A program made the position numbers and the translations under genes. The notes beneath the pieces are model-generated. The model made no database searches. It worked only from the letters and a program-made list of their open reading frames with translations, and was not told where the DNA came from. Below, piece after piece: positions 15,847 to 25,000 of a DNA stretch of 43,047 nucleotides (the first letter of the stretch is position 1; every line of letters begins with the position of its first letter). The stretch is taken from positions 1-43,047 of the forward strand of contig NZ_QJRF01000032.1 in the NCBI RefSeq assembly GCF_013393345.1. Direction: 5' to 3'. The DNA comes from Pseudomonas taiwanensis. Its GTDB lineage: Bacteria; Pseudomonadota; Gammaproteobacteria; Pseudomonadales; Pseudomonadaceae.

Positions 15847-16064
15847 GCACCGACAACCTGATCAAGATGGCCAACCAGATCGCTCAGTTCTTCGCTTCCG
15901 AGCCGGACAGGGAGCAGGCAGTCAAGGGGGTGCGGACGCACCTGCAGAGCTTCTGGACACCGGCCATGCGTATCGAGCTGATGGCCTGGCAAGTGGAGCA
16001 CCATGGCGAATGCCTGCACCCCCTGGTGCAGCAGGCGCTGGCGGAGCAGGGCAGGGCGGTGTAG
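15843..16064 (+). CDS. fdsD: FdsD, delta subunit of formate dehydrogenase
   Basis: The 73-residue protein contains the NLIKMANQIAQFFASEPDR segment typical of the FdsD/FdhD-delta family, followed by a helical part rich in His/Trp (RIELMAWQVEHHGECLHP). It is required for mature FDS in other proteobacteria. It overlaps fdsA by ATGA. No fdsC (sulfurtransferase chaperone) lies in the operon, although the usual order is fdsGBACD; a copy elsewhere in the genome must serve. Confidence 0.88.
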   Translation: MSTDNLIKMANQIAQFFASEPDREQAVKGVRTHLQSFWTPAMRIELMAWQVEHHGECLHPLVQQALAEQGRAV

Positions 16065-16087
16065 CCAACCCTGGGGGCTTTTCTCTC

Positions 16088-16240
16088 TTGTGGGGGCGAA
16101 TTCATTCGCTTAGGGCAGCGTAGCTGCCCCCTGCAAGGCCAAGGGCAGGACTGCGTCCTGCATAGCGAATGAATTCGCCCCCACAAGTGAACAGCGCTCG
16201 GCCGAGCTTTGTGGGAGCGATTTCAATCGCGATTGCAGGC
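16088..16240. repeat. REP cluster, family A (pair plus a variant third copy)
   Basis: TTGTGGGGGCGAATTCATTCGC (from 16088) and the inverted GCGAATGAATTCGCCCCCAC (ending about 16185) enclose a second symmetric block (GGGCAG ... CTGCCC). A third, diverged copy TTGTGGGAGCGATTTCAATC follows at 16209. They fill the gap between the convergent fdsD and cdhR. Confidence 0.8.
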
Positions 16241-16252
16241 TGAAGGCCGGCC

Positions 16253-17221
16253 TCATCCTATCTGGCGAGCAGGCTCCTGATCCGGATGCTCATGCCGGTC
16301 CTGGCTCGGGCAGGTGTTGAAGCGCGCACGGTACGCGCGGGAGAAGTAGGACGAGGACTCGAACCCGCAGGCCAGCGCCACTTCCAGCACGCTCATGTCG
16401 GTCTGGCGCAACAGCTGCCGTGCCTTCTCCAGGCGCAGGCCGAGGTAGAAGTTCGACGGCGTTTCCTTCAGGTGCAGGCGGAACAGTCGCTCCAGCTGGC
16501 GCGGCGTGACGCTCACCCGCTCGGCCAGCTCCCGTGAACTCAATGGCGCCTCGCTGTGGCGCTGCATCTCGCCGATAACCTGTACCAGCTTCTTGTTGTG
16601 CACATTGAAGCGGCTGGCGACCTGCATGCGCTGGTGGTCCTGCTGGGTGCGGATGCGGCCCAGCACGAATTGCTCGGAAACCTGCAGCGCCAGGGCCTCG
16701 CCGTGGCTGCGAGCGATGAGGGTGAGCATCAGGTCGAGACTCGCGGTGCCGCCGGCACTGGTGATGCGTCGCCCGTCGATCTCGAAGAGCTCCTGGGTGA
16801 CGCTGAGCGCCGGGTAGCGCTCCTGAAAGGCTTCGATGGCTTCCCAGTGCAGGGTCAGTCGCTGCCGACTGAACAGCTCGGCTTCGGCAAGCACGAAGCT
16901 GCCGGTATCGATCCCACCCAACAGCAACCCGTCGTGCTCCGCACGGTTGAGCCAGTGGGCCAGGCGCGGACCGAAGCTGGCGAGCGGATCGAAGCCCGCG
17001 ACCACGAACAGGCAATCCCCTTCCGGCGGAGTCTCCAGCCCAGCGTCGACGTTCAGCGACATGCCATTGCTGCCCGCCACCGGGCCCCCGTCCAGGCTCA
17101 GTAACCGCCAGCGGTACAACTCACCGCGAAAGCGGTTGGCCACGCGCAAGGGTTCCACCGCCGACATCAGTCCCATCATCGAGAAGCCAGGCAGCAGGAG
17201 GAAGCTGAAAGTCTGGGACAT
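16253..17221 (-). CDS. cdhR: CdhR, AraC/GlxA-family activator of carnitine catabolism
   Basis: The protein has 322 residues from the ATG at 17221 (MSQTFSFLLLPGFSMMG). An in-frame start at 17269 would add 16 residues without homology. A DJ-1/PfpI-like sensor domain (AVEPLRVANRFRGELYRW, GIDTGSFVLAEAELF) is followed by an AraC HTH (SVTPRQLERLFRLHLKETPSNFYLGLR, EVALACGFESSSYFSRAYR). It is a paralogue of GbdR. Divergent placement against caiX-cdhCAB matches CdhR, which senses carnitine and activates the carnitine dehydrogenase operon. Its ribosome site is weak. Confidence 0.88.
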   Translation of the reverse strand: MSQTFSFLLLPGFSMMGLMSAVEPLRVANRFRGELYRWRLLSLDGGPVAGSNGMSLNVDAGLETPPEGDCLFVVAGFDPLASFGPRLAHWLNRAEHDGLLLGGIDTGSFVLAEAELFSRQRLTLHWEAIEAFQERYPALSVTQELFEIDGRRITSAGGTASLDLMLTLIARSHGEALALQVSEQFVLGRIRTQQDHQRMQVASRFNVHNKKLVQVIGEMQRHSEAPLSSRELAERVSVTPRQLERLFRLHLKETPSNFYLGLRLEKARQLLRQTDMSVLEVALACGFESSSYFSRAYRARFNTCPSQDRHEHPDQEPARQIG

Positions 17222-17280
17222 GGTCGGTTTCCGCGCATGGGATAACCCACTAAAAGGGAACGGCCTCAAGAGCGCAAGAA

Positions 17281-17312
17281 AGGTGGTCGTTCCTGTTCAA
17301 CAGGTAGTCGTT
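17281..17312. promoter_or_regulatory. Candidate CdhR operator: direct repeats around a palindrome
   Basis: AGGTGGTCGTT (17281-17291) and AGGTAGTCGTT (17302-17312) are direct repeats 21 bp apart, two helical turns. Between and touching them lies the perfect palindrome CCTGTT-C-AACAGG (17292-17304). Tandem direct repeats two turns apart are a usual AraC-family operator layout. The element lies midway in the 224-base cdhR-caiX divergent region, about 60-90 bases from cdhR and 135-165 from caiX. Confidence 0.6.
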
Positions 17313-17445
17313 TTAGTTCGAATCGCATCTTTGGACGCTGAGTAATTTGTCTCCATCGGGTTGTAGTGGCGCCCGAAAACGGAAGGAGTCGCCCCCGGCT
17401 CCTGCACAACAAATAAATAACCGTATGGCCGCAAGGGGAGCATCA

Positions 17446-18384
17446 ATGAAACGTCTTACCGCATTCGCTGGTTGCTGTTTGTTCGCCCTCTCCAGTTCCG
17501 CCGCATTCGCCGCCGAAGACGCCAGTTGCCAGAAGATCCGCGTGGGCGTGGTCGGCTGGACCGATGTCGTCGCCACCACCGCCGTCGCCAACGAACTGCT
17601 CGGCAGCCTGGGGTACCAGACCACCCAGACCCAGGCATCGCAGCAGATCATCTTCGCCGGAATCCAGAAGAAACAGGTCGACGTCTTCCTCGGCTACTGG
17701 AAGCCGATTATGGATGACAACATCAAGCCATTCCTGGAATCCAAATCGGTCAAGGTCGCCGCCGAGCCGTCACTCAATGACGCCATTGCCGTACTCGCCG
17801 TTCCTACCTACACCGCCGAGCAGGGCCTGCGCACCTTCGCCGATATCGCGAAGTTCAAGGACCAGTTGGACGGCAAGATCTACGGCATCGAATCCGGTTC
17901 CGGTGCCAACACCGCGATCCAGAAGATGATCGACACCAATCAGTTCGGCCTGGGCGGCTTCAAACTGATCGAATCCAGCGAGGCGGCCATGCTCACCGCG
18001 GTCAAGCGGGCGGTGAAGAACAACAAGCCGGTGGTGTTCTTCGGCTGGAAACCACACCCGATGAACATCCAGATGCCCGTTACCTACCTCACCGGCAGTG
18101 AGGACGTGTTCGGCCCCAACGATGGCGCCGCCACGGTCTCCACCGTCACCGCACCGGACTTCGCCCAGCGTTGCCCCAACGCCGATCGCCTGCTGGCCAA
18201 CCTGCGATTCACCAGCGCCCAGGAGGCTGAGTTGATGCAGCCGATCATGGAGCGGCAGGACCCCGCCAAGGTCGCCCGTGAGTGGCTGAAAGCCAACCCG
18301 GAAGTGGTCAAGGGCTGGCTCGCCGGGGTCACCACCTTCGACGGCAAGAACGGCGTCGACAGCGCCCTCGCTTCGCTGAAGTAA
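17446..18384 (+). CDS. caiX: CaiX, periplasmic carnitine-binding protein
   Basis: The protein has 312 residues, starting with a signal peptide ([22 protein letters not shown], cut before AED). The mature part is an OpuAC/ProX-type quaternary-amine-binding protein ([44 protein letters not shown]); the aromatic residues in GYWKP and GWKP are expected to form the cation-pi cage. In P. aeruginosa CaiX delivers carnitine to the shared CbcWV permease-ATPase, which explains why no transporter genes are adjacent. AAGGGGAG precedes ATG 17446 by 5 nt. It is the first gene of the cdh operon. Confidence 0.9.
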   Translation: MKRLTAFAGCCLFALSSSAAFAAEDASCQKIRVGVVGWTDVVATTAVANELLGSLGYQTTQTQASQQIIFAGIQKKQVDVFLGYWKPIMDDNIKPFLESKSVKVAAEPSLNDAIAVLAVPTYTAEQGLRTFADIAKFKDQLDGKIYGIESGSGANTAIQKMIDTNQFGLGGFKLIESSEAAMLTAVKRAVKNNKPVVFFGWKPHPMNIQMPVTYLTGSEDVFGPNDGAATVSTVTAPDFAQRCPNADRLLANLRFTSAQEAELMQPIMERQDPAKVAREWLKANPEVVKGWLAGVTTFDGKNGVDSALASLK

Positions 18385-18401
18385 CTCAACGCAACGCCCA
18401 G

Positions 18402-18421
18402 TGCGCGGGCCTGCCCGCGCA
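18402..18421 (+). promoter_or_regulatory. Intercistronic hairpin between caiX and cdhC
   Basis: TGCGCGGGC / GCCCGCGCA is a perfect 9-bp inverted repeat 17 bases after the caiX stop, with no T run. It may protect the caiX message or partly attenuate the enzyme genes, as is common behind binding-protein genes. Confidence 0.5.
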
Positions 18422-18457
18422 CGGTTTCCGATCGCCTCGCAGAAGGATGAAACAACC

Positions 18458-19342
18458 GTGAACTACGAAGTCATCGTCACCTGTGCCGTTACCGGCGCCG
18501 GCGATACCGTCGGCAAGCACCCGGCCATTCCCGTTACTCCGAAGGAAATCGCCGCCGCCGCCATCGAAGCCGCCAAGGCCGGCGCCACCGTCGCCCACTG
18601 CCATGTGCGCGATCCGAAGACCGGCAAGCCGAGCCGTGATGTGGCGCTGTACCGGGAGCTGGTGGAACGTATCCGCGAGAGCGACACCGACATCATCATC
18701 AACCTCACTGCCGGCATGGGCGGTGACCTGGAAATCGGCAAGGGCGAGCAGCCCCTGGAGTTCGGCACCGGTACCGACCTGGTCGGGCCGCTGGAGCGGC
18801 TGGCCCATGTGGAAGAGCTGCTGCCGGAAATATGCACCCTGGACTGCGGCACCCTGAACTTCGGCGATGGCGACTTCATCTACGTCTCCACCCCGGCGCA
18901 GCTGCGCGCCGGTGCCAAGCGCATCACTGAGCTGGGCGTGAAGGCCGAGCTGGAAATCTTCGACACCGGCCACCTCTGGTTTGCCAAGCAGATGCTCAAG
19001 GAGGGCCTGCTGGAAGACCCGCTGTTCCAGATCTGCCTGGGGATTCCGTGGGGCGCGCCGGCCGACACCACCACCATGAAGGCCATGGCCGACAACCTCC
19101 CCGCTGGCTGCACCTGGGCCGGCTTCGGTATCGGCCGCTCGCAGATGCCGATGGTCGCCCAGGCCATGCTGCTGGGTGGCAACGTGCGGGTAGGACTGGA
19201 AGACAACATCTGGCTCGACCGCGGCGTGCATGCCAGCAACGGTCAATTGGTGGAACGCGCCATCGAGATCATCGAACGCCTCGGCGGCCGCGCCCTGACC
19301 CCGGCCGAGGGGCGCAAGAAGATGAACTTGAAGCCGCGCTGA
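18458..19342 (+). CDS. cdhC: CdhC, dehydrocarnitine cleavage enzyme (BKACE/DUF849)
   Basis: The 294-residue protein belongs to the beta-keto acid cleavage enzyme family. Signatures are the [23 protein letters not shown]-terminus, VAHCHVRD with the zinc-binding His pair, and a late segment [17 protein letters not shown], typical of the barrel. It cleaves 3-dehydrocarnitine with acetyl-CoA to betainyl-CoA and acetoacetate. The start is GTG 18458, behind AAGGA at 10 nt. The reading frame runs upstream with no homology. It lies between caiX and cdhA, as in other pseudomonads. Confidence 0.92.
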   Translation: MNYEVIVTCAVTGAGDTVGKHPAIPVTPKEIAAAAIEAAKAGATVAHCHVRDPKTGKPSRDVALYRELVERIRESDTDIIINLTAGMGGDLEIGKGEQPLEFGTGTDLVGPLERLAHVEELLPEICTLDCGTLNFGDGDFIYVSTPAQLRAGAKRITELGVKAELEIFDTGHLWFAKQMLKEGLLEDPLFQICLGIPWGAPADTTTMKAMADNLPAGCTWAGFGIGRSQMPMVAQAMLLGGNVRVGLEDNIWLDRGVHASNGQLVERAIEIIERLGGRALTPAEGRKKMNLKPR

Positions 19343-19354
19343 CCGCCCGTATGT

Positions 19355-19416
19355 GTAGGAGCGAGCTTGCTCGCGAATGATGCGTCCAGGAGCTTCGCGA
19401 GCAAGCTCGCTCCTAC
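19355..19416. repeat. REP pair, family B, between cdhC and cdhA
   Basis: GTAGGAGCGAGCTTGCTCGC (19355-19374) and its inverse (ending GCTCCTAC at 19416) have about 17 bases between the arms. They form a long intercistronic hairpin. Confidence 0.85.
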
Positions 19417-19459
19417 GGACTGTCTTTACCCAATTAGATTTGCCTGTCCAGGAGCCACC

Positions 19460-20425
19460 ATGTCCTTCGTCACCCAGATCAAGACCTTCGCCGCCCTCGG
19501 CAGCGGCGTCATCGGCAGCGGCTGGATCGCCCGCGCGCTGGCCCACGGACTCGACGTCATCGCCTGGGACCCGGCACCCGGCGCCGAGGCCGCACTGCGT
19601 GCACGCATCGCCAATGCCTGGCCGGCGCTGCAGAAGCAGGGCCTGGCCCCCGGCGCTTCCCAGGACCGTCTGCGCTTCGTCGCGACCATCGAAGAGTGCG
19701 TGCGGGACGCCGACTTCATCCAGGAAAGCGCGCCGGAACGACTCGACCTCAAGCTCGATCTGCACGCGAAGATCAGCGCCGCCGCACGACCGGATGTGAT
19801 CATCGGCTCCAGCACTTCGGGCCTCTTGCCCAGCGAGTTCTACGCTGACGCCGTGCACCCGGAACGCTGCGTGGTCGGCCACCCGTTCAACCCGGTCTAT
19901 CTGCTGCCACTGGTGGAAGTGGTGGGCGGCGAGAAGACCGCGCCGCAGGCCGTCCAGGCGGCCATCGAAATCTACACCGCGCTGGGTATGCGCCCGCTGC
20001 ATGTGCGCAAGGAAGTGCCGGGCTTCATCGCCGACCGCTTGCTGGAAGCCCTCTGGCGCGAGGCGCTGCACCTGGTGAACGATGGCGTCGCCAGCACCGG
20101 CGAGATCGACGATGCCATCCGCTTCGGCGCTGGCTTGCGCTGGTCATTCATGGGGACTTTCCTGACGTACACACTGGCGGGTGGCAACGCTGGCATGCGC
20201 CACTTCATGGCCCAGTTCGGCCCGGCGTTGCAGCTGCCGTGGACCTACCTACCGGCTCCGGAATTGACTGACGAACTGATCGACCGGGTGGTGGAAGGTA
20301 CGTCCGAACAGCAGGGTTCGCGCAGCATTGCCGAGCTGGAGCGTTACCGTGACGATTGCCTGTTGGCAGTGCTCGGCGCCATCAAGGAAACCAAGGCCAA
20401 TCACGGCTTCGCCTTCGCCGACTAA
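19460..20425 (+). CDS. cdhA: CdhA, L-carnitine dehydrogenase
   Basis: The protein has 321 residues and a 3-hydroxyacyl-CoA dehydrogenase fold. The NAD-binding glycine motif is GSGVIGSGW at the N-terminus; the catalytic-type segment [18 protein letters not shown] and the NDG/GPG-like [23 protein letters not shown] follow. It oxidises L-carnitine to 3-dehydrocarnitine with NAD+. AGGAG lies 5 nt before ATG 19460; an upstream in-frame start lies inside the REP pair and is rejected. Fused CdhAB forms exist in some species, but here the thioesterase is a separate gene. Confidence 0.93.
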   Translation: MSFVTQIKTFAALGSGVIGSGWIARALAHGLDVIAWDPAPGAEAALRARIANAWPALQKQGLAPGASQDRLRFVATIEECVRDADFIQESAPERLDLKLDLHAKISAAARPDVIIGSSTSGLLPSEFYADAVHPERCVVGHPFNPVYLLPLVEVVGGEKTAPQAVQAAIEIYTALGMRPLHVRKEVPGFIADRLLEALWREALHLVNDGVASTGEIDDAIRFGAGLRWSFMGTFLTYTLAGGNAGMRHFMAQFGPALQLPWTYLPAPELTDELIDRVVEGTSEQQGSRSIAELERYRDDCLLAVLGAIKETKANHGFAFAD

Positions 20426-20454
20426 CCTCAAACCTTCCCGCCACTCCGTGCTGG

Positions 20455-20490
20455 CCCCCTCTCCCTTCAGGGAGAGGGCTGGGGAGAGGG
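20455..20490. repeat. Family C repeat between cdhA and cdhB
   Basis: CCCTCTCCCTTCAGGGAGAGGG hairpin with a CTGGGGAGAGGG tail, filling the 86-base gap between cdhA and cdhB. Confidence 0.75.
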
Positions 20491-20511
20491 CGCATTGCTG
20501 GGAGTTTCCTG

Positions 20512-20991
20512 ATGGGCCACGCCCTCACCACCTACCGCACCGCCGTCCTGCCCGATTGGGTGGACTACAACGGCCATCTGCGCGATGCCTTCTACCTGCT
20601 GATCTTCAGTTACGCCACCGATGCCCTGATGGACGAGATCGGCCTCGACGAACAGGGTCGTGCGTCCACCGGCCACACTCTGTTCACCCTGGAGTGCCAC
20701 CTCAACTACCTGGCCGAAGTGAAGCTGGGAGCCGAGGTGGAGGTGCGCACCCAACTGCTCGCCCATGACGCCAAGCGGCTGCATATCCACCACGGCTTGT
20801 TTCTGAAGGGGGGAGAGGAGTTGCTGGCGGCCAGCGAGCAGATGTTGATGAACGTGGCTGCCGATACATCGCGCTCGGCGGCCTTCGCTGCGCCGGTGGC
20901 GGCGAAGGTAGAGGCCGTGTCGGCGGCTCATCGCGAACTGCCGCGACCCCGGCATGTGGGGTGTGTGATCGGGCTGCCGCCGCCCCGCTGA
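20512..20991 (+). CDS. cdhB: CdhB, betainyl-CoA thioesterase (hotdog fold)
   Basis: The 159-residue 4HBT-type thioesterase carries the motif WVDYNGHLRDAFYLLIFSYATDA, where Asp/Asn-Gly-His resembles the family active site. It hydrolyses betainyl-CoA to glycine betaine, completing carnitine-to-betaine conversion. GGAG lies 7 nt before ATG 20512. Its stop codon lies in the loop of the terminator hairpin. The short-chain acylcarnitine hydrolase (hocS), which follows in P. aeruginosa, is absent here. Confidence 0.9.
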   Translation: MGHALTTYRTAVLPDWVDYNGHLRDAFYLLIFSYATDALMDEIGLDEQGRASTGHTLFTLECHLNYLAEVKLGAEVEVRTQLLAHDAKRLHIHHGLFLKGGEELLAASEQMLMNVAADTSRSAAFAAPVAAKVEAVSAAHRELPRPRHVGCVIGLPPPR

Positions 20992-21010
20992 GGCGGCGGC
21001 ATTTTCTTTT
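20975..21010 (+). terminator. Rho-independent terminator of the cdh operon
   Basis: A perfect 10-bp stem TGCCGCCGCC / GGCGGCGGCA (20975-20984, 20992-21001) with a 7-nt loop ending in the cdhB stop codon, followed by TTTTCTTTT. Confidence 0.92.
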
Positions 21011-21022
21011 GGTGCGTGTTCC

Positions 21023-21655
21023 TCAGGGGGTGGGCACCACATAGCGGCGAGCGAAGTCGATCAGGTCGACCTGGTTGCGGGTCTTCAGCTTGTCCATCAA
21101 ACGGGATTTGTAAGTACTGACCGTCTTGTGGCTGATGAACAGCTGCTTGGCGATTTCCTGATTGTTCTTGCCATTGGCCAGATTCTGCAGGACCGCCAGT
21201 TCGCGGTCGGACAGCGTGTCCAGCAGATGGCTGTCGCTGCACTCGCCCCGCTGCGAGGTATCCGGCAGGTGCACCGTGCTGGGAAACAGGCTGTACCCGG
21301 ACAGTACCGAGCGCACAGCCGAGACCAGACTGACCGCCTGCTCCTGCTTGGACATGTAGCCGGTAGCGCCCGCCTGCAGGCAGCGGTTGGCGTACAGCGA
21401 GGCTGGCAGCGAGGTCAGCACCAGCAGTTTGAGGTTGGCGTCCATGCTGCTGAGTCGGCCCAGGACTTCCAGGCCGTCGAGCTTGGGGATGGCGATATCC
21501 AGTATCACCAGGTCGGGTCGCAGCGAACGCGCCATGCTCAGGCCTTCCACGCCGCTCTCGGTCTCACCGATCACCTCATAGTCCTCTCGCTCCAGCAGTA
21601 CGCGAGTTGCAAATCGGATCATGGACTGATTGTCGATCAGCAGTACCTTGTTCAT
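21023..21655 (-). CDS. RocA/BvgA-type response regulator (REC + LuxR HTH), acidic pocket D-N
   Basis: The protein has 210 residues from ATG 21655, which has GGAG about 9 nt upstream; an ATG 15 bases earlier lacks a clear ribosome site. The receiver domain has phospho-acceptor Asp53 (LVILDIAIP), Thr/Ser at LVLTS and Lys in GYMSK. The C-terminal LuxR/FixJ HTH reads LSDRELAVLQNLANGKNNQEIAKQLFISHKTVSTYK. The usual acidic pair is D8-N9 instead of D-D, which may change magnesium binding. It is a clear paralogue of the regulator at 27085 (same length, Asp53 in both). It is divergent from the hybrid kinase, so it is a probable output partner or modulator of that kinase. Confidence 0.85.
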   Translation of the reverse strand: MNKVLLIDNQSMIRFATRVLLEREDYEVIGETESGVEGLSMARSLRPDLVILDIAIPKLDGLEVLGRLSSMDANLKLLVLTSLPASLYANRCLQAGATGYMSKQEQAVSLVSAVRSVLSGYSLFPSTVHLPDTSQRGECSDSHLLDTLSDRELAVLQNLANGKNNQEIAKQLFISHKTVSTYKSRLMDKLKTRNQVDLIDFARRYVVPTP

Positions 21656-22068
21656 CTGTTGGTTCTCCATGTCAGGTTTCCAATGAGTACGGAGCGCTCA
21701 CAGGCCTTCGGGAATTGCCGTTGAGAATGGGGCTATCGAAGATGTGGATGGCCACGCCGGCCCATTGAGATGGGGATTCGTTTCGACCGGCGTGAGAATG
21801 CCAAGTTGGCTTTAACGGAAATCCTATTCAGAATCTCGGCAACTTATCCTTCAGACCGATCTGATAACTTCGTACTAACTTTCACCTGTTTCTAAGACTT
21901 GCCCGTACTGTTTCCGGGTGTCCGTCCCAATTGGCAGGTGAATGTTCAGGGGCGGAAGTATATTGGCGGTTTTTCTGTTGATTGGACGTTTAGGAAGTTT
22001 CCTACAGAGTCTGTAGGCAGACTTCTTGGCGTGTAGGTCGCCCCGAAAAAAGTGCCCTGTTTCAACTA
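21656..22068. promoter_or_regulatory. Divergent control region of the hybrid kinase with overlapping palindromes
   Basis: No gene is visible in these 413 relatively AT-rich bases. At 21991-22017 two perfect palindromes overlap: TAGGAA-GT-TTCCTA (21991-22004) and CCTACAG-AGT-CTGTAGG (22001-22017). TGTAGG recurs at 22032-22037. A diverged copy ATCCTATTCAGAATC lies near 21821-21835. The TTCCTACAGA core (21999-22008) is shared with the pilin and regulator promoters of this locus. Confidence 0.65.
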
Positions 22069-25000
22069 ATGTTCTGTTCATTCAATTCTGCGAGGCGGAC
22101 CGGCCAGGTGATCCGTAATTTCCTTTCCAGAGCAGTCCTGCCCTTCTTCTGGCTTCTCATGGTGGGGACTGCCTACGCTGGCGAGGATGCTCGCCCACTG
22201 ACCCTTTCCAGCCAACTGGTGGTCGATCAGCAGGAGCTGTTGATCAGCGAGGAAGACTGGCACTGGCTACGGCAGAAGCGCGAGCTGGTGCTGGGCGTCA
22301 CGGGTGGAGAGTTCGCGCCCCTGGAAATCATCGGGCGTGATGGCGGCTACGAAGGTATCGCGGCCGACGCCGTGGCACTGGTCCAGCAATTGCTCGGCAT
22401 GCAGATCAAGCTGCGTCGGTACCCCGACCGGCCGGCCCTGCTGCAGGCCCTGGTCGCCGGCGAGATCGACCTGCTGATTGGCGATGGCCAGGACGGCGCC
22501 GGCCAGAGCGTCGTTCGCAGTCTGCCCATTGCGACTGATCGGCTGGCGCTGTTCCGCCGCTATGACGACCAGCGCAACTTCCCGCAGGACCTCGCTGGCG
22601 TCACCGTCGCTCTGGTGCCGGGGCATGACCAGGCGCTCGGCCAGCGCTATCCCGGCGTGCGGCAGGTGGTTGCCCGGTCGGTGGAGGATGGCTTGGCGGC
22701 GGTTGCGTTCGGGGAGGCCGATCTGCTGCTGGGCGACTTGCTGCCGGTCTATTACCAGCTCAATAGCAACTTCTATGGCATGGCCAGGTTCGATCGCTTC
22801 GTCGACCAGCCGGATGTCGGCGTCGCGTTCATCGTGCGGGAGCAGGACCAGCGTCTGTTGCGTGGCCTTGACGCGTCCCTGAGAGCGGTGGGCCGCGCGC
22901 GCCTTGACGAGATATCCCGGCGCTGGACGGGCGTTGGTGTAATTCCCGTACGCGACCTGCAGCCGCTCACACCCGAGGAAGCGCGCTGGGCTCAATCCCA
23001 TCCGGTTGTGCGCCTGGTGATCGATGACGACAAGGCACCGCTGGCGTACTTCGACGACAGTGGACAGCTACGTGGTGGTGTGGCGGACCTGCTGGAAATG
23101 GTCTCGGTGCGCACGGGATTGCGTTTCGAAGCAGTCAGTCGTACCGGTGGCCCCGCCCGCCAGCTCGAGGATCTGGAAGAGGGTGACGCGGACCTGGCCA
23201 TCCTGACGCCGAGCAAGGAACGGGAAAGCCAGCTGCGCTTCACCCGTCCGATTTCTACCAGCCCCTTCGTGCTGGTGGCGCATATGGACAAAGAGGGCGA
23301 AGTCGCGCCGATTGGGGAGAGGGGCCAGCGCCTCGCCCTGAGCCGCGGTAACGTGGCCCGGGAGCAAATCCGACAGATCTATCCCGAGATGCAGTTTATC
23401 GATGCCGCCTCCTCTCTGGATGCCATGAATAGGGTGCGTTCCGGCGAGGCGGACTTCGCCTTGGTGGCGATGCCGGTGGCGCAGTACTACACCGTGCCCC
23501 TGTTCGAAAACAGACTGAAGATCGCGGCACTGCCGCCCATCGACCCGGCGCATGCCAACTTCGCCGTGCGCCGCGGCGATACCGAGTTGTATTCGATCAT
23601 CGAGAAGGCCCTGGCCAGCATTTCGCCGGACGAACTGAACGCAGCAACGAATCGTTGGCGCGGTAGCCGGGCCATGAGCCCACAGATCTGGCGCGACTAC
23701 AGCGCCCTGATTCAGCGCATCCTCATCGGTGCCTCCCTGCTGCTGCTGCTCGTGCTCGCCTGGGTCCTGCGCCTGCGTCGCGAAGTGCGGCGGCGGCAGA
23801 CGGCCGAGCGCCAGCTCAGCGACGAGCTGCGCTTCATCGAAACCCTGACCGACAGCATGCCGCCGCCGCTTTATGTGCGGGATACCGAAGGGCGACTGCT
23901 GTCGTGCAACCGCAGCTATTCGACGAGCCTGGGGCTGGCAGCGGATCAGGTGCGCGGCCTCACTCCGATGGAGCTGCCTGGAGACGTTTTCGAGGCTGCG
24001 CCGGAGTTCCATCGGCTCTACCTCCAGGCGATGGCGGAAGGGCGGATGATCAAGGGCATCCACCACGTTCGTCTCGGCGGCAAGAGCCTGTGGATCGATC
24101 ACTGGATCCAACCTTTCCAGGACTCCGCCGGCAAGGTCAAAGGGGTAATCTGCGGCTGGCTCGACATCACCGAGCACCGTCATCTGGTGCAGGAGCTGGA
24201 ATCGGCGAAGAACCTGGCGGACGAGGCCAGCCGGGCCAAGACCACCTTCCTCGCGACCATGAGCCACGAAATCCGCACGCCGATGAACGCGGTGATCGGC
24301 ATCCTCGAACTGGCGCTGAAGCGTGCTGCCGACCAGCCCATCGACCGCTCCAGCATTGAAGTGGCCTACGGCTCGGCCCGCAGCCTGCTGGCGCTGCTCG
24401 GTGACATCCTCGACATCGCCCGTATCGAATCGGGTCGGCTCAGCCTGGCACCGCAGCGGGCCAACCTGCGCGAATTGGTGGAATCGGTGGCGCGGGTGTT
24501 CGATGGGCTGGCACGACAGAAGCGCCTGAGTCTGCTGCTGGATATCGACTCCAGCATCCAGGGCGACGTCCTGGTGGACTCCCTGCGTTTCAAGCAGATC
24601 CTTTCCAACCTGGTCAGCAACGCGATCAAGTTCACCCGTGAGGGCAGTGTTCGCGTGCACATCCGCGGTGAGGCGCTGGAGGGTGAAATGCTGCGCGTCC
24701 ACCTCGGAGTCGAGGACACGGGCATCGGTATCTCGCTGGAGGAGCAAGGCCGGCTGTTCCGCCCCTTCGCCCAGGTGGAGCGAGGCAACCAGCAGACCGA
24801 AGGCGCGGGCCTGGGACTGGTGATCAGCCGCTCTCTCTGCGAAATGATGGGTGGCCGGCTGAACCTGACCAGTACGCCTGGCCAGGGCACGCGAATCGAC
24901 CTGGAGCTGCGCCTGCACCGCCTCGAACCGGTCGAGGAGCCGGCGTTGCCCTCGCCCGATCGCGTACAGCAGCGCCGCAGGTTGCGGGTGCTGGTGGTGG

